Source of the DNA: Patiria miniata
Taxonomy: Eukaryota; Echinodermata; Asteroidea; Valvatida; Asterinidae
Length of the DNA: 64,000 nt
NCBI RefSeq assembly: GCF_015706575.1
Contig: NW_024037067.1
Location: 4,588,884 to 4,652,883, forward strand
Direction of reading: 5' to 3'
The stretch's first letter is position 1; the number at the start of each line of letters is the position of its first letter. This document shows positions 1 through 12,197 of this stretch, one piece after another. The position numbers and the translations under genes were made by a program. The notes beneath the pieces were generated by a model. It saw only the letters and a list, made by a program, of their open reading frames with translations. It ran no database searches and had not been told where the DNA came from.

Positions 1-1060
1 GTAGTTTTCACGCTCAGTACTCTGCTAAATGTTTTCATTCAAGTTTACGGCGTGTGGCAATCAGAGAACCTTGATCTTCTGACCCCATGCACAATGAAAA
101 TCCATACTATGTGAACACCACATTTTTTTTAGCAAGTATACATGTATGTTAGGGAACGTATATCGTGCAATCACTGCGGTGTATTTTTACATCTGCATTT
201 AAGCAGCAAATTTACTTCTTACACAACCAGACAATCTCGGATCTCGTTCTACCTTGGATTCAACCCTTGGTAGCTAGTACATCTATGAAATAAGTAGTAA
301 GTTGAGACATGTTCACTAATGTTGCCAGTTTTTAAATTGCAGCCAACTCTGTCTATTTGTTTTGCTGTTGTCACTATAAATCTGCTTGCCCTTCATATCA
401 ACGAAGCCGTTAATTTGCCGTGGCTACCTGTGGAGTATAGGCTCTAAACTTCACTGGTTGTCAAAATTGCCTGGGTTAATTTTACCAAAGAAAGGGTGAA
501 AACTGCAACTACCCAAACTTGGGTTGTTCTATATAACCAATTGTTTGGGTTAGAATTTCTGTTAAATTTAAGCAAAAGTTCATTATTCAGTGTATTATGC
601 ACAGCGCGACGGTACTACTGTTTTATGTGTGCATGGCCACTATTGGGCCCGAAACTGCCTACGCCGGCCAAAGAGCATTTTGTGGGCCATCATGGTGAAC
701 TTCAGCTTTTTTTCTCATTTGAAAGTCCTGCACAGGACTGCGAGCTCGAATTTCTGTGAAATTCAGATAAAATTGAGCCCTATAATTGCTTTATTTTTCA
801 ATATAGGGCAGGCATTTTTTTTCTTCAAAATGGCGATGGGCTACAGGATTTCTTTTAGGGGTGATTATCTTTGGCTGGAACTTTTCCCCAAAAGTCGATC
901 ATTGGTTACCCTTAAAACAATTGAACAGAAAATCAAAGATGATGAAATAAGCTTAAATTTGATGTGTGTCTCAAAAACCTTGGAGAGTTGTGTTTTTTTT
1001 CTTCTGAATTTCGGAAATGGGCGTTTATCTGCACGCTTCAGTACACATAAATGCTTCGTG
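1..1060. other. Unassigned upstream sequence
   Basis: No gene recognised. Short open frames near 496-759 and 590-1090 overlap in different frames, have low-complexity content and resemble no family I know. The stretch looks like ordinary non-coding, AT-rich sequence. Confidence 0.4.
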
Positions 1061-1069
1061 GTTTCGCCG

Positions 1070-2612
1070 ATTACAATGCGGACAAGTTAAGCCATGGCCT
1101 TGGTGAAAGGCTACCTTTGTACCGGACACTCCTTTCTGTTTTTATTTGTTTAACAGCGTGCCTTTTAATAGGCCTAATGCAGGCTAGTTTCCAAGGAATG
1201 TCGCATTACACCGAGTGACTCTGCACCAGTTAGTGTCGATTTGAAAAGTGAATGAACCGAACTCAGGCAGCTTGAGGTAAGTGACTCTGTCAACAAAATA
1301 CTCGGCAGATTGACATCATATTATAGTCAAATTCGGATAACTTTATTAGTTAATTAAGTCCTTGCTCCCTTTCCACTCTCACACGTTAACTAGCAACACT
1401 GTTCCAAAGACGGAAAACTTCGTCTCTTTAAAACAGTTATGTTTACGTTTTAGGCCTATCGTTTGTACTGCATCCATTTATGACGTTTCGGTTAATTCAA
1501 TTTCAACAGGAAAACGTAGAATGAGTTTGAGTAGACCTCTTATATGCGTTCACAGTTAATGAACACGAAGGTATAGCCGCTGCTGAACGCAATCCACCGG
1601 TTCTACTGTATTCGGTCTATCAGGATGCGCCGATGCGGCGTGACGTAAATCCGGGGGGGGGGGGGATTGGGGGTATGTCCCCCCACTTTTTGACCAGGAA
1701 GGGATTGGCTATTGAATATATCCCCACCCAAATTTTCGTGATGAGAAAACAGCTGATTTCGAGGTATTTTTCGAACATATCCCAACTACAAAAAAAATAT
1801 ATTCAATAGCACTAAAAAGTAAACAAAGTACAAAAGCTTTAAAAATTGGCATTTTTTTTATGAATGCGATATTGATATATAACCTGAAGAGCGTCCCTTA
1901 GTGTAATGTGGTGTCCAACCCCCCCCCCCCCCCCGATTTTCGAATTTCCACAGTTGGGGAATTTTTGGAGTGTGGTCATCCCCCATCGATCCCCCACTCA
2001 CCGGCACAGACTTCGCCACTGTGATGCGGTGACCTCTAAGTGACGTTTATTATGCGAATACAAAAGCTGGCTAGGCCTTCGTATCATGGATCGCTCTTGC
2101 CGAGAAGAAAGCTGTTCAAGGATATATGAAAAAAAAGGCCATACAATTGAGGAATTTCACATGACATCACAGCAGTTCAGCTAGTGGTCACCCCATACAC
2201 CCGCCTTTTGAATGCGGACAGGTTAAGCCATGGCCTTGGTGAAAGGCTACCTTTATACCTGACACTCCTTTCTGTTTTTATTTGGTTGACAGCGTGCCTT
2301 TTAATAGGTCTAATGCAGGCTAGTTTCCACTTTTTGACAGGGAAGGGATGGGCTATTGAATCGTCCCCCCCCCCCCCCCACTTGTTCGTGATGAAAAACA
2401 GCTGATTTCGAGTTGTTTTTCGAACATATCCCAACTACAAAAAAATGTATTCAATAGCACGAAAAATGGACAAACAAAGTACAAATGGATCGCTCTTGCC
2501 GAGAAGAAAGCTGTTCAAGGATATATGAAGAAAAAAAGGCCATACAATTGAGGAATTTCACACGATATCACAGCAGGTCAGCTAGAGGTCACCCCATACA
2601 CCCGCCTTTCTT
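1070..2612. repeat. Local three-block duplication
   Basis: Three blocks occur twice in the same order. About 1075-1192 matches 2211-2328, about 1680-1830 matches 2328-2480, and about 2083-2210 matches 2484-2610. In the second copy the blocks are contiguous; in the first they are separated by about 490 and 250 bp. Both copies carry long C or G runs. This fits a tandem duplication followed by deletion in one copy or insertion in the other. No protein is recognised in it. Confidence 0.7.
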
Positions 2613-2819
2613 TTACGTACGTCTACTGTTGCAGAAAACTAAACAAACCAACAGTAGGTTGACACAATTCTTTTGAAGTCACATAAGATTTTTCGTCGAG
2701 CGCAGCTAACAACTTTGTGTGCATTGTACGGAATGTTCCATAGCATTCCTAAAACACCTTGTACGCTTCGAGAACGTCTCTTCATAACTGCAAAAATAAC
2801 GAGAATTCTAGTGAGGATT

Positions 2820-3335
2820 AATTTGCGGTAACACCATGTGGAAGAATTTTTTTGAGAAGATATGTAGTTAAAAAAAGAACCGTTTGGTTTAAGATTTGAG
2901 GCTTTGCATGGTGGGGTATCGGTATCGTTTCGGTTTGCGGTAACACCATGTGGTAATATAACTACTGCTTAGAAGATATTAGTTCTGAGAGGAACTTGTC
3001 CGGCTTATTATCAACTTTGCTAAGTAGTTTTTTTGTCCTGATAAGAACAAAAGTTTCCTGACGATGACTAGAGCAGGCTAGTCGAAACGTTGAGACCAAA
3101 GACAAGTTCGTTTAGAACTTACAGCAGGACTGTTCTTATCAGAACAAAAAACTACTTAGCAAAATTGATAATAAGCAGGACAAGTTCTTTTCAGAACTAA
3201 TATCTTCTAAGCAGTAGTTATTTACCACATGGTGTTACCGCTAACCGACACGAAACCGTTTGGTTGTTAAATGTTCCCGAACCACACATCTTCTCAAAAG
3301 ATTCTTCTGCATAGTGTTCCCGCAAACCCTCACTT
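2820..3335. mobile_element. Foldback (long inverted repeat) element
   Basis: Two imperfect arms of roughly 220-250 bp are inverted copies of each other. Each contains GGTAACACCATGTGG, ACTACTGCTTAGAAGATA and TTATTATCAA in mirrored order. A short unpaired centre at about 3056-3120 holds CTGACGA, a 6 bp stem and GAAAC. The right end lies about 105 bp upstream of the start codon of the cyclase-family gene, so it may lie in that gene's promoter region. A foldback MITE is the best description; no transposase frame or clear target duplication was found. Confidence 0.75.
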
Positions 3336-3440
3336 GTTTACATTACTGCCTTGCAGAATTTCCAATATTATCAACGAGAATAAATTTATCTGTTACTCTG
3401 ATCTGTTCTAGATTGAAAGCGGTACCTTCAATTTCCGATT

Positions 3441-5101
3441 ATGGCCCCACGACCTGAAGTGGGTTTTTTATTAGTCGCCCATGGCCTTTTGTTCCTGGCC
3501 GTCGTGACGTCAGCACTGGACAAGGGCGAGGTCCTGGACATGTCCTATGCGTTTGGCGACACCACCTTGTATTGGCCAGGTCTCGGATCATTTGAAATGG
3601 ACATTCTATCACGGGGACCATCGGGAGATATACCATGGTAAGAATTACGTTGGCAAAATGACTTTTATGAAAATATGTAATAACATGACCTGAGTTTATA
3701 CAAACTTTTCTTCCAAGAAGGAAACCTCTACTTTAAGACCGAAAAGTGGGTGCGTGAGATCACCAACCAGATATTAGTGCTGATAAAAAAATACCAATCA
3801 TGACTTTAACATTGTTCGAACTTCGGGGAAAAAGGGGGGGGGGGCAAGTATTATTAAAAGGGTGAGCAGGAAAGGAGGATCACGATCTACGTGACATATA
3901 TCTTTAAGTTTATGTCTTGAACAGCGCCATTGCGTGCCAAGTGCACAGGCGGGGTACATATCTATTTTTCAGGAAAGAGGGTCATATGAAGTGGAAGTTG
4001 ATTAAAGGCATGCCGAAGGGGCATGCCCCGGAATATACATGTATTTTGAAGCCTGCGATGCGGTCTCCTGCATTTAAGGCGATTTGGGAAAAACAATTGA
4101 GGAACTTTAGCATTCTATTTGTTGTTTTGGCCCCATAGTAGCATTCATAACAGTTGAAGGGAAGTGGGGTTGGTTGCAACCTTGCAATGCTGCCTACCCA
4201 CCCCCACCCCCCGATCTGCCACTGCTCAACCCCTTCTTTTAGATTAGCCACAGTTGAGATGCGAGCACCATTATGTTTCCATCACCATACTCAATTCATG
4301 AGTTCCCGTTACCATCATCAAAAGTGAAGCGAACATGTCCTTGCTTTGTGGTATTAGAACTTATAATGTTATGGAATGTTACATTCTGTGTGTTTCTTTA
4401 GGTTCGAGGCCAACTCCTTCTCAGGTGCAGAGCATGGCGGGACTCACTTGGATTCCCCGGCCCATCTCTCTCAAGGCCAACTGCGCGTTGATGCCATACC
4501 AGTCGACAAGTTTGTCGGTCCGGCCCTTCGAGTCGACATAGCTGACAAAGCCAATGTGAACGAGGACTACCAACTGACGGCCCAGGATCTACAAGACTGG
4601 GAAGGGGTCCACGGTAGGATTCCGGACGGCTCCTTGCTCTTCGTCTACACCGGTTGGGGAGCCTTCTACCCGGATCGCTTGGCTTACTTCGGCTCGGCAC
4701 GCAACGACACCTATCTGAATGACCAAGGGGAATCGCTGCTCCACTTCCCGGGCGTGGCGCCCGAGGCAGCCACGTGGCTGGTGGAGAACCGCAAGATCTC
4801 GGGCCTCGGAATCGACACGGCATCCATGGACTACGGACAGAGCACCGTTTTTATGAGCCACCAGATTCTTTTCGGGGCCAACATTTATGGTATGGAGAAT
4901 GTGGCCAACTTGGATCGCCTGCCTAACACGGGGGCTAAGGTGCACGCACTCCCCATGAAAATTAAGGACGGGAGCGGTGCCCCAATACGCATCACCGCCA
5001 TGTTGGATGAGGAGTGTACCTCGGGGGCAGCGATGCTGTCGCCAGCAAAAGCCGCTTTTGTTGCACTGCTGGGTTTGGCTTTGTTTGTTTTAAAGTACTA
5101 A
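3441..5101 (+). CDS. Cyclase-family metal-dependent hydrolase, secreted/anchored
   Basis: Complete two-exon gene. Exon 1 is 3441-3637 (donor GTAAG, phase 2) and exon 2 is 4402-5101 (acceptor TTTCTTTAG), giving 298 residues with a Trp codon split across the intron. The cyclase-family metal-binding signature HGGTHLDSPAH is at about residues 77-87. Other family features are TGWGAFYPD and GIDTASMDYGQS further on. The family (Pfam Cyclase, which includes kynurenine formamidase and isatin hydrolase-like enzymes) hydrolyses amide or lactam bonds with a bound divalent metal. Residues 1-25 look like a signal peptide. The last ~16 residues are a hydrophobic tail after a small-residue patch (Ser273-Gly-Ala-Ala), as in a GPI signal or a C-terminal membrane anchor. 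The start is the first ATG, directly before the signal peptide. The exact substrate is unknown. Confidence 0.9.
3638..4401 (+). other. Intron of the cyclase-family gene
   Basis: This 764 bp GT-AG intron holds G-rich and C-rich runs near 3835 and 4200. No repeat family or RNA gene is recognised in it. Confidence 0.8.
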
Positions 5102-5150
5102 AAGCCATTTGCTGATCGCGATTTTTGTTTTGCTACAAAACAATTACATA

Positions 5151-5337
5151 CAGTCGAGTCTCGTTATGACAAACTCGTTCGGACCTTGCCAAATTGTTTG
5201 TTATATCAGAATTTTGTATTAAGAGAAACATCAGTCCCATTCATTGTGCACATAAATGCACAGTCGGGACCAAGGCTTTATGTTTGTTATAACCAGAATT
5301 TTGTATTAACAGAGTTTGTACTAACAAGAGTCGACTG
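5151..5337. mobile_element. Tc1/mariner-like MITE, copy 1
   Basis: 187 bp element flanked by TA on both sides. It begins CAGTCGAGTCTCGTTA and ends TTAGTA-like sequence closing with AAGAGTCGACTG. The inside alternates GTTATAACC-type and TTTTGTATTAA motifs. Relatives lie at 5459-5634 and 51645-51830. No transposase frame. Confidence 0.7.
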
Positions 5338-5458
5338 TACTAGGAGTTATGCTCTATAGTTTTTACCCATGGTTGTGGTTTTAAAGTTTACAAGTAAGTG
5401 AGCAACCCTTAATTGAATTTCTAGCTCGTACTGTTCCCTGTAGATTTAAGGGAATATA

Positions 5459-5634
5459 CAGTCGAACACCTTTATAACAAGGTCCTTGGGACTTTACGAA
5501 TTACCTTGTTGTAACAGGTACCTTGTACTAAGAGTAACGGAAAACAAAGAGAAACAAAGACTTGGGACCTAAAGTTTTGCTTGTTATAAGCAGTACGTTG
5601 TATCAACAGTGCTCTTCTTATCAGGGTTCGACTG
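5459..5634. mobile_element. Tc1/mariner-like MITE, copy 2
   Basis: 176 bp element, TA-flanked, starting CAGTCGAAC and ending GTTCGACTG. The internal layout matches the copy at 5151-5337 but the sequence is diverged. A GGT microsatellite follows near 5655. Confidence 0.65.
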
Positions 5635-5829
5635 TAAATGCCATACTTTTCGCTTGTGGTGGTGGTGGTGGCGCTGTTGATCGCGCACTTTATGAATAGA
5701 TGTATTTCCTTCAAATAATCATGGTTTTTTTTTCAATATTACCATCCTTAATTTGTTACTTTTAGCATACAATTAAAAGTTTTAGTGTTGCATTTTGGAT
5801 GAAACGCGAAAAATTCAATTCGACTTCGA

Positions 5830-7193
5830 GTAACTTTTTATGCAACAAAAATAAAGCACTGTTTGTGGAGACGATAACTCAAAAAACATTTGATACACGA
5901 CACAAACAATTAAAAATTCGACAGAAACCATAGGAGAGAAAAAAAATTAATACAACAAAAACAAAAACGACAGTGTGTAAGGGCACTCCAGTACATTTTA
6001 CCAACATCATCTTCTTCCAAAAGAGGGCGCATTACACAAATACTGGTCACCACCGTAAAGACTTCTGTCAAAGTCGTTCATGATGTGCCCAAACGAAGTC
6101 GGCATTAAGTGAACAAAAATAAAACACACTTTGTGGATACGATAACTCAAGAACAATACATTGCACTGAATTGAAATTTCGTTCAATAATTGTTCGGGTT
6201 ATAGGACACAAATCTGTTGAAAATCAATGGGAACTTCTGAAGAATAAATTTAATATTATTTAAAGAACATACCATTTATAAAAATTCGATCCGAATTCGA
6301 GTGAATAAAAATAAGGCACTCTGTGGAGACGATAACTCAAGAACAAAACATTGCACTGAATTGAAATTTCGTCCAATAATTGTTTTGCATATGGGACTAA
6401 AAAAGTTCGAAAATCGACGGAAACACTTGAAGATTAGATTTAATATGATTTAAGGAAAAGTACAATTTATTAATCGCGATAAATTCAATCCGAATTCAAG
6501 TCATATTTAATTGATTAAAAATAATGCACTCTTTCTGGAGACGACAACTCAAGAAAAACACATTGCATTGAATTGAAAATAAGTCCAATAATTGGTCGAG
6601 GTATGGGGCACAAAGTGATTAAAAATCGACGGGAACCATTGAAGATTAAATTGAATATGATTTCATGAAATACAGTGTACTGTACCCATCGCGAAAAATT
6701 TAATTCGAATTCGAGTCGCTTATAAAGGAACAAAAAAAATAAAGCACTCTTTATGGAGACGATAACTCAAGAAAAACACAATGCACTGATTTGAAATTGC
6801 GTCCCATAATTGACTGTGATACGATATAATCAATTCAAAATTCGACAGAAACCGTTGAAGAAAAAAAATTATACAACAAAAACAAAACCACCGTGTACGT
6901 GCAAGGGCACTCCCGTACATTTTACTAATATCAATTTCCTCCAAAAGAGGGCGCGCTACACAAATACTGGTCAGCTAGTGTACAGTGTTGTGACGACCTC
7001 TGTCAACGTAGATCACGATCTGCTCAAACAAAGACGGTATTAAGTGAACCGTAAAACACACTTTGTGGAGACGATAATTCAAGAACAACACAGTGCTCTG
7101 AATTGAAATTTCGTTCAATAATTGTTCGGGATATAGGACACAAATCTGTTGAAAATCAACGGGAAATTCTGAAGAATAAATTGCTATGTGGTT
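5830..7193. repeat. ~215 bp iterated repeat array
   Basis: About six diverged units recur near 5845, 6110, 6300, 6515, 6735 and 7040. Each contains a GCACT...GGAGACGATAACTCAAGAA block, a CATTGCACTGAATTGAA block and a CCAATAATTG block. Two units carry CCAAAAGAGGGCGC. Related units occur near 33.6-34.1, 42.5-42.8, 47.8-48.6 and 54.5-55.3 kb. There is no coding content. The array ends at the edge of the inverted duplication. Confidence 0.75.
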
Positions 7194-8739
7194 TGCAGTG
7201 TCTATGGATATTGATGGGATTAGCTCCATTCATGGAAGCTGTTTATTGGTATTAATCATGTCATGTTTGCTCTCCGTTTCCTGAAGGCAACTAGCCATGG
7301 TGACCGTTCTGCTTCAAGGCCGGACCCATCTTAACTTCAAAGAGTTCCGCGTCCGTGGTCACTTACAATTTTTCAACCACATCCTTGGAATCCTACAACT
7401 TCTTGAACCTCAACTTTTTGCTCAGCCCTCTACAGTTCTGCATGGCATCATGGAGGCCTACTTCCCTATCCTACCGGTATGTAGTACTTATCAGGGGAAA
7501 TATTTTGTATATTAACTGGCAGTGAGGGCACTATATAGTGCATGATTTTATTGAAGCCGAATTTCTTATCCTACCAATATGTGGTAGTTGAATTAGCATG
7601 GCTAATTGTCTGTCCCTATTGCCACAGAAAGGGGTAATATTTTGTATATTGACTGGCACTGAGGGCACTAGTGAATGCTGATATTGAGATCGCTTCCCCA
7701 TCCAACCTGTATATAGTATTTATTAAACTAGCACAAATAACTGCATATACCTTGTCACTCTGGATGGGGAAATATTGTTTTTTATATTGACTGGCAGCGA
7801 GGGCACTAGTGCATATCTGTGTGCTAGCCTACATTCCCATACTGCATACAATTAGTATTGGAATAAATATGGATAATATACAGTTGTGTAATATTTGTGT
7901 ACTATTGTATCTTTGACTCATTATAGCATTCTGTGATTGCTAAGAAGCCTCTGGAATCCATCATTATTTCATCCAGCTTCTGTATCAGTACTCCAGCCAC
8001 AACCCAACCCAGGCTCAGCCGCTCCTAGAGAAACACTCAACAGCACTCAAGTAAGCAAACTCACTCTTGTTTTACAATACTCCCAGGGACAATGCTTTGT
8101 GTTTTCCTGTGTCCCTGTAACATAACACTCTCCCATTGACTAAGCACACAAACCTACTACAAAGGACCGTTTTGAACAAGAGACCCAACTCCCAAGGACT
8201 GAAAGGATGTGTTGTTCTCCCTTTGTGTGTTTGTCGTCGTGGGTTATGTAGAAAGTACGACACTTACAGAATTTGAAGTACATAATTTGAAGTACACAAA
8301 GTTATGGGCTGTTCAAATCTCGTCGCGTTGGAGAAACTTGTAACTCTATTGTCCCTCTCCTTTATCAAAAATCTTCCCATAGCAACCTATCCCAGGTCTA
8401 CCCAGACATCCAGCAGCTCAAGTCCCTATTGGCCAGCATCACGCTGACCTCATCCTCCAAGGACCAATCAGGGCTTGGCTCCGCCCCCAACCAGGCGGAG
8501 CCAGCTATGGATGAGATCCCAGGGGTCGGAGGTCGCGAGGAGACTTACTCGCCGACACTTGCCGCCATGATGGGGGCTGATGCATCGTGGGATACTGAGG
8601 ACGTCAAGTCGTTCGCTGAGAGACTTTCTCAAGAAGAAGATTCTGAAGGTATGTATGGCAACTAGGATGAGGCACATGGACCAAATACTATTGTACTGAG
8701 AACTGAAAACAGTGAAGAAATGTTCAGATTTAGTGGTGG

Positions 8740-8905
8740 GAGGAAACCTCAGAAGAATATTCCGTGGTTTTCCGTGGAATCAGGTAGGGACAGAAAACCT
8801 AAATTAACGTGTTGGCTAAGGTGGGATTCGAACCACAGAGGTGGAAGTCGAGGGAAGTACCAGATGAATGGTAGATTATATCAAGGTTGTAAAGATATCA
8901 AAAAC
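8740..8905 (-). mobile_element. SINE-like fragment in INTS1 intron (left arm)
   Basis: The reverse strand reads GTGGTTCGAATCCCACC, which resembles a Pol III B box. It is followed by a body containing TTCCACGGAAAACCACGG. The same sequence, slightly diverged, is in the right arm at about 20720-20880. No full tRNA fold is possible, so a SINE remnant is preferred. Confidence 0.5.
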
Positions 8906-10281
8906 TGATGTCTTCAACTTTTCTCTGAAGCTGAGTGTATGTGGTCTTTCTCTTGATGTTTTCACTGGTCTCCTCTGTTTTGTTGACTAGGCATGGCTGA
9001 AGCCTTGGATGAGCTGGAGGAGAAGTCTAGCAGTGCTGTGGGAATACTGCAACATTTTGTGGTGAGTGAGGAAGTCCAAGGTTTACTCTTCAGTGACCAG
9101 AACAGCCAAAATGCCTGCAGTGGCTTCAGACTGCCAGCATTTTTAATACCCTTTTTATCATGTTTATAGCACATGAGAAACCAAACCTTTTTGAAAATCA
9201 GTCAGACACTAGACCATTATCATGTTGTGACCATCTTGATTTTTCCCATTCAAATCAGCGTAACCAAAGCGAGGCTGGAAGAAAAAAATAGTCTGTTTCC
9301 TTTTTGCACAAAAAACATTATCATTCAGTAATGTTATTGGATACAGGGAACATGACTGAAATGTGACAGCGTGATAAAGGTCTATACAGTTGTAGTATAC
9401 AGCTTTCAAAATAGGAAACCTGTTTACGTTTATAACTTTTAAACTTAGCTCAGTTTGGAAAATGCCGTTGGGATCGATAAAGTAATACGTACTGAGAAAA
9501 GAGTGGGTTATTATAATGACATTTTCTGATGGGGAAAAGCTTTATTTATTTGATGTTTATTGTAATTTGCCGCTTTTGCTTTCCATTCAGGCTGAATTAT
9601 CCACTCAGATGACGTCATGCAACAAAGACTGCAGGCAGACGGCGTTTGTTCTCGTCATTCGATACATCAGACACGACCCAAGGTATTAAACCATTGTTGT
9701 CACAGGCTTTAGTACAACTTTCCTTTTCAAGAATAGGATCTCAAATAATTTTGTCCCAAAATTGCCAGTGACTGTGAATCTCATCATAATAAAACTAAAA
9801 ACCTTAATAAGTTGTCGAGAACACCCCAATCAGAAACACCAGACTCTGAGAAAAGAATTATAAAAAAAAACTATTACCAGAATTCATAAACATTTCATAT
9901 TTGATTTCACTGAGTATGGATGGACTGCAGATTTGGAGGCCTGTTGCTTAACATGACACAAGGTTCCAATTTATCCAGCATTCCCTTCCAATTGCTGCGC
10001 AGTGTTTGCTTTTGCAAAAAACAACAACACAGAGATAAGAATTAAACACTTTGTTTTGTTTTTCTGTTGTCAGCGTTGCCAGCAAGTTTCTCCCAGCTTA
10101 TATGGAATGTCTGAACAGCATGGATCAAGAAGTGGTACAGACAGCTTTGAAGAATCTTCCTGAGTTTACGCTCCTCTGCCAAGGTAAATTTCAAAAGCTG
10201 TGCAACAATTTGAATTACCATCTAGATGTTCTGCTTATTACAACCTATCTCATCTACAGTTTTACTATTCTGAAAATTTGG

Positions 10282-10562
10282 AGCGCTGTGGTCCAATGTT
10301 TATGGTGTTAGATTCATATGCAATGGTACATGGGTTCGAACCCTGGCTGGGAACATTGTGTTTGCATTCTTAGGCAAGACACTTTACAACAATTGCCTCT
10401 CTCCACCCAGGAGTATAAATGGGTACCTGTGAAGGTAGAGACCAGAATGTGCTGATCGCTGCAGAATAATGGTCTCATTCCTGATGAATAGGGATGATAA
10501 TTATAAGCACTTTGAGACCTTTGGTATGAAGCGCTATATAAGCATTACATTATTATTATTTA
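10282..10562 (+). mobile_element. tRNA-derived SINE (left arm)
   Basis: An A-box-like GTGGTCCAATG at the start and a B box GGGTTCGAACCCT at about 10332 mark a tRNA-derived head. The body contains AGGCAAGACACTTTACAA and ends GAAGCGCTATATAAGC with an ATT tail. It lies in the INTS1 intron before the last exon, and the mirror copy is at about 19036-19315. Related SINEs are near 39.6, 41.7 and 59.9 kb. Confidence 0.75.
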
Positions 10563-10901
10563 AAAAAATCAATAAGTAGATTTGCAGAGGTAATAGCTTA
10601 AATGGAGGATAGGATTTAGGATAGCAAAATTACTTTAAACCTGAGGAAAAAAAACATAAAAACAGATGCTAATTACATTTGATGTCATTAAACATTCTTC
10701 GATAAGACTACCAAAAAAGAAACGATGCATCACAATTTTGGCCCTCATTTGCATGACATACGAACCGGTATTTATCTTGTAAACTACTCACAATATTATG
10801 TTGTCTTCGTTCTGACAGAGAATGCTGAGGTTGTGCTACAGAAAGCCTTCACCGTTGGAGTCAACAGCAAACTGTCCACAGTTCCACTCATAGCAGAGAC
10901 A

Positions 10902-12197
10902 CTGAAACTACTCAGCATGGATAGTGCCTCAACAACCTCAAACACTACGACTCCAAGCTGATGATGGGCATTCCTGAAACTACTCAGCATGGATAGTGCC
11001 CCAACAACCTCAAACACTACCACTCCAAGCTGATGATGGGCATTCCTGAAACTACTCAGCATGGATAGTGCCTCAACAACCTCAAACACTATGACTCCAA
11101 GCTGATGATGGGCATTCCTGAAACTACTCAGCATGGATAGTGCCCCAACAACCTCAAACACTACCACTCCAAGCTGATGATAGGCATTCCTGAAACTACT
11201 CAGCATGGATAGTGCCTCAACAACCTCAAACACTACGACTCCAAGCTGATGATGGGCATTCCTGAAACTACTCAGCATGGATAGTGCCCCAACAACCTCA
11301 AACACTACCACTCCAAGCTGATGATGGGCATTCCTGAAACTACTCAGCATGGATAGTGCCCCAACAACCTCAAACACTACCACTCCAAGCTGATGATAGG
11401 CATTCCTGAAACTACTCAGCATGGATAGTGCCTCAACAACCTCAAACACTACCACTCCAAGCTGATGATGGGCATTCCTGAAACTACTCAGCATGGATAG
11501 TGCCCCAACAACCTCAAACACTACGACTCCAAGCTGATGATGGGCATTCCTGAAACTACTCAGCATGGATAGTGCCCCAACAACCTCAAACACTACCACT
11601 CCAAGCTGATGATGGGCATTCCTGAAACTACTAAGCATGGATAGTGCCTCAACAACCTCAAACACTACCACTCCAAGCTGATGATGGGCATTCCTGAAAC
11701 TACTCAGCATGGATAGTGCCTCAACAACCTCAAACACTACCACTCCAAGCTGATGATGGGCATTCCTGAAACTACTCAGCATGGATAGTGCCTCAACAAC
11801 CTCAAACACTACCACTCCAAGCTGATGATGGGCATTCCTGAAACTACTCAGCATGGATAGTGCCTCAACAACCTCAAACACTACGACTCCAAGCTGATGA
11901 TGGGCATTCCTGAAACTACTCAGCATGGATAGTGCCCCAACAACCTCAAAAACTATGACTCCAAGCTGATGATGGGCATTCCTGAAACTACTCAGCATGG
12001 ATAGTGCCTCAACAACCTCAAACACTACGACTCCAAGCTGATGATGGGCATTCCTGAAACTACTCGGCATGGATAGTACCTCAACAACCTCAAAAACTAC
12101 GACTCCAAGCTGATGATGGGCATTCCTGAAACTACTCAGCATGGATAGTGCCTCAACAACCTCAAACACTACCACTCCAAGCTGATGATGGGCATTC
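10902..12197 (+). repeat. 72 bp minisatellite, 18 units (left arm)
   Basis: Eighteen head-to-tail 72 bp units with few differences, mainly CCTCA/CCCCA and ACGACT/ACCACT variants. Unit 1 contains the last 19 INTS1 codons plus the TGA stop, so the other 17 units are 3' UTR. Because 72 is a multiple of three, a long antisense frame stays open (12175-10796); this is a by-product, not a gene. The right arm has only seven units. Confidence 0.95.

Larger units (their letters stand above)
7287..10961 (+). pseudogene. INTS1: INTS1 3'-terminal fragment (left copy)
   Basis: Seven exons encode the C-terminal part of Integrator subunit 1: 7287-7476, 7927-8050, 8383-8648, 8991-9061, 9591-9682, 10074-10183 and 10819-10961. 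Recognisable segments are LQGRTHLNFKEFR, ILGILQLLEPQLF, SKFLPAYMECLNSMDQEVV and NAEVVLQKAF. INTS1 is the scaffold of the nuclear Integrator complex, which cleaves snRNA and nascent mRNA 3' ends. All upstream exons are missing because the duplication starts at 7194. Exon 2 is 124 bp rather than 128 bp, with a net 4-base loss near 7971 that shifts the frame. Exon 1 keeps the correct frame, unlike the right-hand copy, and exons 3-7 are open with consistent phases. The stop is TGA at 10959-10961, inside the first minisatellite unit. Probably non-functional. Confidence 0.85.

Noticed and set aside
4398..4945. Antisense frames over the cyclase exon
   Set aside because: Shadow frames of a GC-richer coding exon with clear family motifs on the plus strand.
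10796..12175. 459-codon antisense frame made of 24-residue repeats
   Set aside because: It is antisense to the INTS1 last exon and exists only because a 72 bp repeat keeps any stop-free frame open. The right arm has the same with 7 units.
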